In this document: piece after piece, positions 1 to 10,344 of the stretch
How the letters are laid out: each line of letters opens with the position of its first letter
Position numbering within the stretch: position 1 is the stretch's first letter
NCBI GenBank assembly: GCA_035578155.1
Contig: JAPWDM010000005.1
Coordinates: 27,505,608-27,569,607, forward strand
Direction of reading: 5' to 3'
DNA: 64,000 nucleotides
Origin: Brachynemurus nebulosus
Lineage: Eukaryota; Arthropoda; Insecta; Neuroptera; Myrmeleontidae
Position numbers and translations under genes: made by a program
The notes under the pieces: generated by a model
Database searches by the model: none
Told to the model about the DNA's origin: nothing
Seen by the model: the letters and a program-made list of their open reading frames with translations, nothing else

Positions 1-880
1 GTAAAAACTATTTTTTTGGTAGTTTCCTAACAGTTTATGTTACAAAGTACTCATTTTGATCTGTGCAATATTCATCATGTAAGTATGAAAACTTAATTAA
101 AAATATATGAGCAGGTTAATATTTGTTTAAAATTTATTTTAAAATATTTATAAAATACCTTAGAATGATTTTTATTATTGAAATATGAGGGTCAATTACT
201 AGGCTCACTTCTAAAGTGGTATGGCCCAATTAAATTCTAACCAGTTTTTGTTAGTTATTTTTTTATTTATAGTTATCTTCGATTAGTTTTTGTTACTTTT
301 CATAACGTATATAACATTAAACATTCATTTTTATCAATAAAAAATTATTTATAAATTAAATTTTAAAAAACTGTATTTTTAAATTTAAGGTTCAGAAACT
401 AGGCCACTGTCAGGGTCAAAAACTGTCACATGAGAAATTTTGAAGGTCAGAAACTGGGTCCTTTTTGTCAATTTTTAAAACATTAATTTAAATTATTAAT
501 TCAATTCAAATAATTATTTTACTTGTATGACTTTATTTTGAAAGCCATAAACTAGTTGATAAAATTATTAATTGTCTCTTAAGTTTAAACTTATATTTAT
601 TACTGTCGTTTAACCTCAGCCGTCACTCTTAAAAGGTCAGAAACCAGGCCCGTTACCTTATGTGTCGATATTTTTTTGGATTAATGGTAAATAAAGTGGT
701 CGGAAGACGACATTTCATATTACACAAATCAATGACACAAATCTTGCAATAAAAATAGCAATTGCTACTTACAATATTAGAGCGTAAATATCATTCACAA
801 AATCTATTATAAAAATCGGTACTAAAACGTAATACATACTTTTCTTTCATAACCTAACGCGAATGGGATATTGCTAACTA
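1..880. other. Gene-free stretch with scattered GGTCAGAAACYAGGCC-like motifs
   Basis: No open frame of note. The short motif recurs at about 190, 390, 444 and 634. Confidence 0.4.
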
Positions 881-887
881 TAATAAA

Positions 888-1107
888 AGCTTTTTTAAAA
901 AACCGACTTCAAAAAGTAAAAAAATAATATAATAGCACATATTTTGAAGTCAAGCGGGCGTCTATGAAAAATTGCGATCGGATGTGCTTACAAAATTCAC
1001 GAATTCTTCAAGATCTACATTTTTTTTATACTACGCCCCGCTTGACTTCAAAATACGTGCTATTATATAATTTCTTTACATTTTGAAGCCGGTTTTTTAA
1101 AAAAAAC
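888..1107. repeat. Short fold-back repeat with AAAAAACCGACTTCAAAA ends
   Basis: About 220 bp with imperfect inverted arms of about 70 bp. Each arm carries a CCGACTTCAAAA-type end and an inner TTTTGAAGTCAAGCGGG. The end motif recurs once at about 3379-3392 and is common in insect interspersed repeats. Confidence 0.55.
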
Positions 1108-1183
1108 CTTTATTTCATACCTTTTAGTGACAATGCTTACCAGCTTTTACAGTGATAAGTGTTTAATAAAAGAATAATGATAA

Positions 1184-1367
1184 GGCCGCTATTACACTGT
1201 CATAGATATATGTCAAAGTTTTGTTTAATCAAAGAAATATTATAGTGTAATAAGTCAACTTTTATAATATAAATTTCTGTAACCATAGTTAAAGATACTT
1301 CTTAATATTTGATCATAGATTTGATCAAAGATCTTTGACATATATCTATGACAGTGTAATAGCGGCC
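1184..1367. mobile_element. Tourist-like MITE (PIF/Harbinger type)
   Basis: A 184-bp element with long terminal inverted repeats beginning GGCCGCTATTACACTGTCAT. It is flanked by TAA on both sides (1181-1183 and 1368-1370), a 3-bp duplication as made by PIF/Harbinger transposases. No coding capacity. Confidence 0.75.
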
Positions 1368-1478
1368 TAATAATAAATATTTCAAATTTCATACGTTTAG
1401 GTAGAAAATTGTTTTTAGGATAGTTGGATCAATATATGTAAATTAAAATAGTATTTTACAATATAAGTTCGGTAAGTT

Positions 1479-3136
1479 GCTTTTACTGATCGAGAAAATG
1501 TTGCGAAAACGAGACCCGCAGGGTCGAGTTTTTGCAATTTTCGAGAACAGTAAATAAATGCACTTAACGCATCGTATATTGTATAGTATTTTTTGCACGA
1601 TCGATTTAAAATAATCAAAGAATAAAAATATGTTAAATAAAAAATAAAATGTGGATAATATAGGTGAAATTTATATTTCTATGTTATGACATAGAATGCC
1701 ATGAATAAATATTATAAATATTCTTAACAACTAATACGAATTTTGGTAGTGACAATTGACAACTATATTTGTAAATAAAAAATTAAGTGTCAATATTTCA
1801 CTGGCGTGAATATCTTTTTTGAATTTTTTATTAAAAAAATTGAGGAAAATAGCAAATAATTGATGAAGCATTTTATTTTTGGCTGCAAATTTATTATCGT
1901 AAAATGAAAGCAAGATTATGAAAACCGCAGAAAATTTTAATGATTGAACGACCTTTTGAAATGTCAATAAAATAAGAAGATTAATGCCAACAATAATAAT
2001 ATTAATGTGCAAACTAGTGAAAATTTTAATATTAATCGATTTATTTTCCTAATTGTTCAAATTGTACTTTTAATTTCAATATAAGTAAATAAATACAATC
2101 ATTTTTGAGCTAATTTCACTTACCACGCATCCTATTCACTTACCACGCATCTATTTCACTTACCGCACTGTTATTTTTTGGTTTCCATGGATATAAACAA
2201 ACGTTCGGGAAATGTAACTTACCAGCATTGTCAACAGCATCGGTAAATGCATGAAACTACACGATCGTGCAAAAAATATGTTACTATAGTTTTTAAAGTA
2301 AATAATTTTTTGCACGACCGTGTGTTTTCATGCATTCACCGATGCTGTTGACAATGCTGGTAAGTTACATTTCCAGAACGTTTGTTTATATCCATGGAAA
2401 CCAAAAAATAACAGTGCGGTAAGTGAAATAGATGCGTGGTAAGTGAATAGGAGTGTGGTAAGTGAAATTAGCTCAAAAATGATTGTATTTATTTATTTAT
2501 ATTGAAATTAAAAGTACAGTTTGAACAATTAGGAAAATAAATCGATTAATATGAAAATTTTCACTAGTTTGCACATTATTATTATTATTATTATTATTGT
2601 TGGCATTAATCTTCTTATTTTATTGACATTTCAAAAGGTCGTTTAATCATTAAAATTTTCTGTGGTTTTCATAATCTTCCTTTCATTTTACGAGAATAAA
2701 TTTGCAGCCAAAAATAAAATGCTTCATCAATTTCATTATTCTCACTAATATTATAGTTTAACAAACTATTTTCCTCAATTTTTTTAATAGAAAATTCAAA
2801 AGAAATATTCATGCCAGTGAAATGTTGACACTTAATTTTTTATTTACAACTATAGTTGTCAATTGTCACTACAAAGATTCATATTAGTTGTTATGAATAT
2901 TTATAATAGTTTTTATTCATGGCATTTTATGTCATAACAGAAATATAAATCTGACCTATATTATCCGAATTTTATTTTTTATTTAACATATTTTTATTCT
3001 TTAATTATTTTAAATCGATCGTGCAAAAAATATTATACAATACACGTTGCGTTAAGTGCATTTACTGATCTCGAAAATTGCAAAAACTCGACCCTGCGGG
3101 TCTCGCTTTCGCAACATTTTCTCGATCAGTAAAAGC
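1479..3136. mobile_element. Large fold-back element, about 800-bp inverted arms
   Basis: Arms 1479-2275 and 2311-3136 are reverse complements over most of their length, with a spacer of about 35 bp. The ends read GCTTTTACTGATCGAG. Each arm carries three tandem copies of a unit containing TTCACTTACCACGCATC, and a motif TTTTTTGCACGATCG at both its outer and inner ends. The right arm has extra sequence relative to the left: an (ATT)n run at 2574-2597 and an insertion near 2735-2768. No protein domain is encoded and no clear target duplication was found. Confidence 0.75.
2574..2597. repeat. (ATT)n microsatellite
   Basis: An uninterrupted ATT run in the right arm of the fold-back; the left arm has a much shorter counterpart. 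Confidence 0.8.
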
Positions 3137-3400
3137 TATTGCATATTATATAAATTTTAAAATTGTCGTAATTATTCATATTATTGAAGATGGTTACAAA
3201 ATTATTCAACCAATATCAATAAAATTTTTATGGGACCACCTGAAGAACTTTATCTACTAACCAAAACAAAAATGGCGCAAATTGGCCCAGAAATGTGGGA
3301 GAATTCGGTGTACATTCATAATGAAAAAAAAAAAAAAAACCAAAAACATACGGGTTGAATTGAGAACCTTCTCGTTTCTGAAGTCGGTTAAAAAACGATA

Positions 3401-4641
3401 TAGTACGGGAGGTACTGGCGCATGAGTACCGAAAACTATTCCACCTCAATCTTCTTATGCGATCCTGTTGACATTGCCCTACTGATGATATAAATGCATG
3501 TTGCCAGGGGGCAATTCGGGGCCATATTGCTTAAACCGGAAGTTGTTTAAACAATTGCAAGGAATTGTCATTTTTCAACCGGACAAATTTTTTTTATATT
3601 CTTTATTGAAATACAAATAAAAAAGGTCCTATGACTTTTTACGATAAAGTTAATAGTTTTCGAGATATGAATTTTTAAAAGTTCGAAAAATCTCAAATTT
3701 GGGTACTTTTGACCCATGAAAAATATATTAAAAAAAATAAATAAAATATAAATAATATTTTTTTTAAATTCTTTATACAATAGTTAATAATATCCTTAAT
3801 AGAGATTTAAAAAAATTTCATTGTTTATACCTGTTCTTTAATTGTTAAGTTCGCGCCCTCACAAGTATGCGTCCCCTACCTTTAAAATACCTTTAAGTAT
3901 TTTTTCAACCGGACAAATTTTTTTTATATTCTTTATTGAAATACAAACAAAAAAGGTCCTATGACTTTTCACGATCAAGTTAATATTTTTAGAGATATGA
4001 ATTTTTAAAGGTTGGAAAAATCTCGAATCTTTAAAAATTCATATCTCTAAATTTATTAACTTGATCGTGAAAAGTCATAGGACCTTTTTTGTTTGTATTT
4101 CAATAAAGAATATAAAAAAAATTTGTCCGGTTGAAAAAATACTTAAAGGTACTTTAAAGGTAGGGGACGTATACTTGTGAGGGCGCGAAATTAACAATTA
4201 AAAAACAGGTATAAACAATGAAATTTTTTTAAATCTCTATTAAGGATATTATTAACTATTGTATAAAGAATTTAAAAAAAAAAATATTATTTATATTTTA
4301 TTTATTTTTTTTAATATATTTTTCATGGGTCAAAAGTACCCAAATTTGAGATTTTTCGAACTTTTAAAAATTCATATCTCGAAAACTAATAACTTTATCG
4401 TAAAAAGTCACAGGACCTTTTTTATTTGTATTTCAATAAAGAATATAAAAAAAATTTGTCCGGTTGAAAAATGACAATTCCTTGCAATTGTTTAAACAAC
4501 TTCCGGTTTAAGCAATATGGCCCCGGGTTGCCCCCTGGCAACATGCATTTATATCATCAGTAGGGCAATGTCAACAGGATCGCATAAAAAAATTGAGGTG
4601 GAATAGTTTTCGGTACTCATGCGCCAGTACCTCCCGTACTA
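3401..4641. mobile_element. Large palindromic fold-back element with duplicated inner module
   Basis: A 1241-bp palindrome centred near 4022 with ends TAGTACGGGAGGTACTGGCG and its complement. Each arm also holds a direct duplication: the module starting TTTTTCAACCGGACAAATTT occurs at about 3563 and 3900 in the left arm, and inverted in the right arm. TA lies at both borders. The roughly 70-codon open frames on the two arms are the same sequence read through the palindrome and look non-coding. Confidence 0.72.
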
Positions 4642-5590
4642 ATAGATTAAATACATATACGGTATAATCCGCTGTACGGAATGTGTCGCTGCTCCCCTAA
4701 TTGTTGGTTAACAACTATAAGTTAAATAGCTAGTCTGGTTATTTTTGGAGGAAACTGGTAGATTGTATTATAAAGTTAATTAAAGTAAATTACCAATGAA
4801 TGAACTTTAAATATTATTACACCTTAATTAACTGTTATTTTTTAACAAAATATAGTTCACTTCGATTAATTAAATATTACACAACCAGATGGTGGTTTTT
4901 GTTATTATTAAGATATTTTTTATATCTCTAAAAATTATTTTAAATAATTTCTGTTTGTTCCAATTTACCAAATACATATATGTACATATTTCTGTCTATA
5001 TTTAGTGTATATTATAATAATAATTATATACGTTATATACGCCAGTATTTAATTTCACAGACATTAAATTTAATCATATTTATAAAATAATTATTAATAA
5101 CCGGAGTCACATGATTGAAAAGTGTGTAAAACAATAAACTGACTTTTTAACATGAGTATCATTAAAGTAATATACAATTAACTGCCTATTATATTAAATG
5201 GTTACTCAAAAATCAGTAGCGTACAGTGACAAATTTTAATGGGTATCCATTTTTGTGAGTGTCCTTGACCGTTGAGTATTCAAAACAGAGAATAGGAAAC
5301 TCTTTTGAGGAAATATAACAAAATAAAATTAACTTGTGTAATAATTAGAAGATACAAATAGGATTATAAATCTTAAATATAAATACAGTGAACCATCAAT
5401 TTTGGAAATATCTCCTTACACTTGATCGTAACAAAAAAAAAGTCAAACATTTTTTTACTGAAGATGTGTGTAGTACCTATATAAAATTATTACAGGATTG
5501 TTTCCTTTGCTAATAGAGATACAAGAAACAAAAGAATATATTTTTTTAAAGAAAGAAAGAAATATATGTTTTAATCTTTTTAATATCATA
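4642..5590. other. Gene-free AT-rich stretch
   Basis: No gene, RNA or bordered element recognised. Confidence 0.4.
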
Positions 5591-5598
5591 TTGCAAAC

Positions 5599-5988
5599 TA
5601 GGGATGTTATGGATATGCAATTTCGGATACGGATACGGATATTTAAAAACATTTTTTTCGGTTTCGGTTACGGATATGTAATAATATCGGATAATGTTTC
5701 GGTTACGGTTACGGATAATAGTTTTTAGTGAACATTTAAAAAAAAAAATAGGAAAATTTTACCCCAAAAAGTGAATGTCAAATATAAATTAACGGAAATC
5801 TATCAAGAGAAATACATACAGCAAAAATTTGCTTCAAGTTAACCTCTGTTTTCCAACGGCAGTTGTCTGTTATTATCCGAAACAAATCCGATTTCTTTAT
5901 TTTCGGATACGGTTTCGGTTTCGGATATGTAATTATTTCGGATATCCGGTAGTTTCGGTTACGGTTACGGATATCCATAACATCCTTA
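5599..5988. mobile_element. hAT-type non-autonomous element, copy 1 of a two-copy family
   Basis: A 390-bp element with TIR TAGGGATGTTATGGATAT and a perfect 8-bp target duplication TTGCAAAC (5591-5598, 5989-5996). The interior repeats GGTTACGG / GGATACGG motifs, as expected for subterminal transposase-binding repeats of hAT elements. A related copy in the opposite orientation lies at 41226-41623. Confidence 0.85.
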
Positions 5989-6139
5989 TTGCAAACATAT
6001 CCTTAGTATACAGATTGATTAATGTAATAAGTACGTAATATTTAATACGAAATAATAAACAGAAGAAAAGTTCCCGTTTTCACCTGATCATATATTATTT
6101 TACATTAAAATTATATTGTATCCTAACTAATATTACATA

Positions 6140-6420
6140 TGTAAAAATTAGTTTGTTAGTTAGTTAGCTTTTGTCTTGCTCTCACGCCTAAACGACTTAA
6201 TCAATCGACTTAAAACTTTGGACAGAGATAGCTTGGGGAACGGAAAAGAATATAGTCTACTTTGTACTCAGGGGAAAACATTCTATTCCAATGAGAAAAT
6301 TCCGCAAAGAAATAACAATTCTCAATGATGACACGATGTAAATATACTCTATACATATTAACTTGATATCATAATTTCAAACATCACGCGGACGAAGCCG
6401 CGGATAAATGCGAATTTGTA
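6140..6420. repeat. Fragment of a common insect interspersed repeat
   Basis: Contains the motifs TTTGGACAGAGATAGCTTGG, GGAAAAGAATATAG and CGCGGACGAAGCCGCGG in the order seen in a widespread insect repeat tail. Related pieces occur at about 27488-27600, 27905-28020, 35290-35350, 43735-43845 and 54985-55095. Confidence 0.5.
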
Positions 6421-6699
6421 TTATATTTCTGCAATTTTCACTTAAAAACGAAAAGGAAGCAATATAATTTCATTTGTGTACTAACAAATGAACTAATACA
6501 ATAACTTTAAATAAAAACCCATAACCCCATGTAAACGAGTGTAAATGTCGTTGGTATAACTGGTCAAGTGCGGGTAGACGACCTGATTGCTATGACAGAA
6601 ATGCTGAATTCATAAGGATTTCGTTGTTGGAACTACGGAATGCTAAAAGAAAAGAAACAAATAGTTGTTTTCGTGAGAGAAAACAGTGGATCCTACACT

Positions 6700-7156
6700 T
6701 AGTGATGAGCAAATGCAAGACCAAGACTTAGCAGTCTTGGTCTTGGTCTTGTTCTTGCATTAAGAATCTTGGTCTTGGTCTTGCTAGAGCAGTTTGAGTC
6801 TTGGTCTTGGTCTTGGTCTTGCAAAATGCAGTCTTGGTATTGGTCTTGGTCTTGGTATTGCTAAAAATCTTGCACTTTCTTGCATTTTTTATTAGCGAAT
6901 TTTTTCCTTTTAAAATCAGAATTTTCTCTCTTTACGGTATTAATTATACTTTTAAACTATTTAAATAATTTAGCAAGAGTCTTGCTTTTTTCTTGCTATA
7001 GTCTTGGTCTTGCTCACTTGAGTCTTGGTATTGGTCTTGCAGCCATACTTATAGTCTTGGTCTTGGTCTTGGTCTTGCAAAATGCAGTCTTGGTCTTGCA
7101 AAAAATGCAAGACCAAGACAAGACTGCAAGACCAAGACTAATTTTGCTCATCACTA
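6700..7156. mobile_element. hAT-type MITE filled with a TCTTGG hexanucleotide array
   Basis: TIR TAGTGATGAGCAAA at both ends and a perfect 8-bp duplication CCTACACT (6692-6699, 7157-7164). Most of the interior between 6725 and 7135 is made of TCTTGG/CCAAGA repeats broken by an AT-rich block at about 6860-6975. The array is plus-oriented except at the outer ends, where it is inverted. Confidence 0.85.
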
Positions 7157-7328
7157 CCTACACTGTGAGAAACGCTGTCAAAATTTTTAAAATAAACGAT
7201 TGATATTTACGGATATTTTACAATTGTTCTGTGAAAACAACACAAGTTTTAATATATTAACAAAATAGAAAATAATACGTTATATGCTAAATATTACTCA
7301 TTTTTTATTCTAAAAATCATTTGTCAAG

Positions 7329-7368
7329 CACCGCTTTTGTAGACGCATTTTTCCTTGACAAAAGCGGT
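7329..7368. repeat. Short hairpin GCACCGCTTTTGT
   Basis: Inverted arms GCACCGCTTTTGT and ACAAAAGCGGTGC with a 14-nt loop. No flanking coding sequence. Confidence 0.5.
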
Positions 7369-7918
7369 GCCATACTGTATCGTATGAGTAATAATAATAT
7401 GTGTAATTTACGTAAATCGTACCACTACTGTATTAATTTATGAACAGGTTTTTTTCATTTACTTTGTTTAATTAAAACTATTAATCATTTTCCATTTTTT
7501 TGAAGGTTATGTTAAAAATTGTTTACAGTATTTTGTATAATATAGGTACATTGTTTGTTTCAGCGCGTAAATATTCAAAATTTATTAAAGTAAAAGACAT
7601 TATATTATTGCCAAATATGTAGATTCTTACGCAAGCAGCCACAAAAAAACTTCCTAATTCCTAAATTTTGTTTACAAACATGTTCGGAAAAAATTAATTA
7701 TTAAAAAATCTAAAACGACAACCAAATATATGCGCAGATTAAAGACGTATTCCATCATGAAAAGATTCTTGAAAAAATAGGAGGGAAACTTTTTTTAAAG
7801 AAAATTTAATGATATCCACTGACATCGCAAGATAATCGTATAATGACCATAATGACCGTTTTGGTCTGTCCAAACACTAAACTCTGTCGTCAGTGCCATC
7901 CCTTAACGCAGTGTTTTT

Positions 7919-9871
7919 CAACCTTTTTCATGGCGCGACCCCCTTAGTATGGAAAAATATTTCGCGACCCTCTACCCACCGCTATTATTAACTTTTATTT
8001 ATTTATATAAATATTTATATTTATATAATATTTATATAAAATAAATACCAAAAAAGATTATTAAGTGAAGGTTTTTACATAAAACTGAATGAATCAAAAA
8101 ATTGCAACAAGCAGATAGAATCATTAGCTCTAGATAATGCCTATTTACCGATTATTAAAAAAATAAAATAATAATAATAATAGAAATCAATAAACAATAT
8201 TTCCAAAAGATGCTTATATAATACATTGTAATCAAAAAACATAAACAATAAACACATACCAATATGTAAATTGAGACCGGACTAATTTTGTCTAGAATTT
8301 TCGAGAAATTTATCTTTAAACAAAAAATTTACAAATTTAGTTCAGTTGATCACTGTGCTACCATACCAATAACAATGTACTTGAGGAGTACATTGTACAA
8401 ACTGTGATAATTTAAAAAAAAAAATAAAAAAAAAAAAAATTCTCTTGAAATTTTTTTTTTTTGATTTTACATTTTAAATATGTTTGACTTTTTTAATTGT
8501 TTTAAATTAAAGTAATTATTTTATAAAAAATTTTTTCGATTGACAAATTTCCATGTGAAATGCAAAAAAACTAGTTAAATTGTTCTAATGGATTGTTGGT
8601 ATGGTTGGTTGTTATCCAAGAATGACAATCTGAAATTTAGATAATTTCTGGTGAGTAAGATTGTAAAAAAAAAAAAAAAATTTTTTAACATTTTAATATA
8701 CATACTGTTTCAGTTTGTCCTGTCTCAAATCCGCTAATATTAAAAAATAGGTTTTGTTTGTTTCGTTAACACAAATAGATATTCTTCCAAACATAAAATT
8801 TCCTATATATCAACTAAATCACAAATTCTTGTTGTTTTTACAAAAATAAATAAATAATCCTCCTATCCAATATGTAGCTTATAACCTAAAAAATAATAGT
8901 ATAAGTTAACGAAGAATTGTAAATATATAAAAATGATGTTATTGTTTATTATTACGTTGTAAAAATTTTTTTTTTTTTTTTTTGATGTTTAGCCACTGAA
9001 GATGATATTAAACATATCGAAAATATTTTGGCAATTTTAATAAAGAAAAGCTATGAAATAGAAGATATTGGTTTCATTATGTCCATCCTTCTATAAAGCT
9101 AGTCCACGCAATTTGGGAGAAGGTTGAAAAAATTCTTCGTGAAATTTATATATCCCAAAAAAAATATTGTTGTAATTTTATTTATTTATATATTTATTTT
9201 TATTTGTTATAAATATCGAATCCGTTCATCATTATTGATTATTTTCATAGTAAGGTATCAATTAAATACGTAATTAAGGACTTGAAACAGGCATATTTTT
9301 ATGTCGACATCGAAGTTGACGACTTATTGACGAATTCGAAGTTGACGACTACATATATTGAACGCACGCGTGGCGTAAAAAGTGAAACGCACACACGTGA
9401 CGGTCGTCGCCGTTTAACACTTCCGAGCGTAATCCATTTGAATTCGTTGAATTGTGAACTCGTGTTAGTATTTAAATTTATTGAATTGCCTTGTTGTTTG
9501 TTTAGTAGTTGCTCACTGTCTTTAATTGTCTAATATTCAAAATTCGGTACTCATTGTAATTATTGAAAATAGATACGTTTCTGGAAACATATGCATACAA
9601 CCGTCAACTTCAAGTTTCAATGAGAGTAATAAAACAAAACCAAAGAAAAAGTGTCTATATGACGACAATTATTTTTAAATTCGGATTTATTGTTTTTGAA
9701 AATAAGCCGCAATTTTGAAACTTTATCACATTAATGTAACCATTAATTAACCTTCTCTTTATTAAATATTATATATTGAACTAAAGGGGTTTTATTTTTA
9801 AAGTAAGCGCGACCCTCTTAAAAGGCTTCGCGACCCCCAGGGGGTAGCGACCCACAGGTTGAAAAACACTG
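7919..9871. mobile_element. Long hAT-type non-autonomous element
   Basis: 1953 bp, beginning CAGTGTTTTTCAACCT and ending with its complement. It has a perfect 8-bp duplication CCTTAACG (7911-7918, 9872-9879). Subterminal GCGACCC motifs occur at both ends. The interior is AT-rich with long homopolymer runs and encodes no recognisable transposase. A less AT-biased patch at 9280-9440 carries a direct repeat GAAGTTGACGAC. Confidence 0.85.
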
Positions 9872-10079
9872 CCTTAACGTATGTATAATCGAGTTTATAT
9901 TATAAACTAGAGAGGGAGCTGACAGGAAGTGAATGTGCTCTATAAACTGATATTAGAAAAGTCCGAAAATTAATTCTTTAGATGTTACCAGTCAATTTTA
10001 AATGTCGATCTTTCTAGTTAAATATGGATTCTTATAGATTTTGATATGCTGAGCAAAAAAAGAAAAATTGCAAAATTTC

Positions 10080-10338
10080 GATATTTCGCTTAGTTTTCGA
10101 AATGTAATGACTTTCTCAATAAATTTTCATGCCCCTAAAATTAAAATATATTCGGCAAAGTCGATATACACTTTTTACTCGTTGTAAGCAACTTGAAATA
10201 GAATCATATATCTCACTCCTTTTAGATAATAAAATTCGCATATACATACGTAAAAAGAATAAAGCATATGATTCTATTTCAGTTTTGATATTGCTTAGAA
10301 CGAGTAAAAAGTGTATTTCGAAAACTAAGCAAAATATC
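10080..10338. repeat. Hairpin (fold-back) repeat
   Basis: Imperfect inverted arms share GCTTAGTTTTCGAAAT, ACACTTTTTACTCGTT and GAAATAGAATCATAT. The two 94-97 codon open frames here are the two strands of this hairpin. Confidence 0.55.
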
Positions 10339-10344
10339 AAAAAA

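Noticed and set aside
1731..2012. 93-codon frame on the minus strand
   Set aside because: It lies in the arm of the 1479-3136 fold-back, and the mirror arm carries insertions that break it.
2110..2170. Regular short repeats as a CRISPR-like array
   Set aside because: They are tandem units without spacers, mirrored in the other arm of a eukaryotic fold-back element.
3568..4474. Two nearly identical open frames of about 70 codons on opposite strands
   Set aside because: They are the two arms of the 3401-4641 palindrome; the composition is low-complexity Ile/Phe/Lys.
6880..7203. 107-codon frame with Leu-Val repeats
   Set aside because: It is the translation of the hexanucleotide array in a hAT MITE.
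9282..9533. 83-codon frame in the long hAT element
   Set aside because: No domain and no transposase similarity; embedded in a non-autonomous element.
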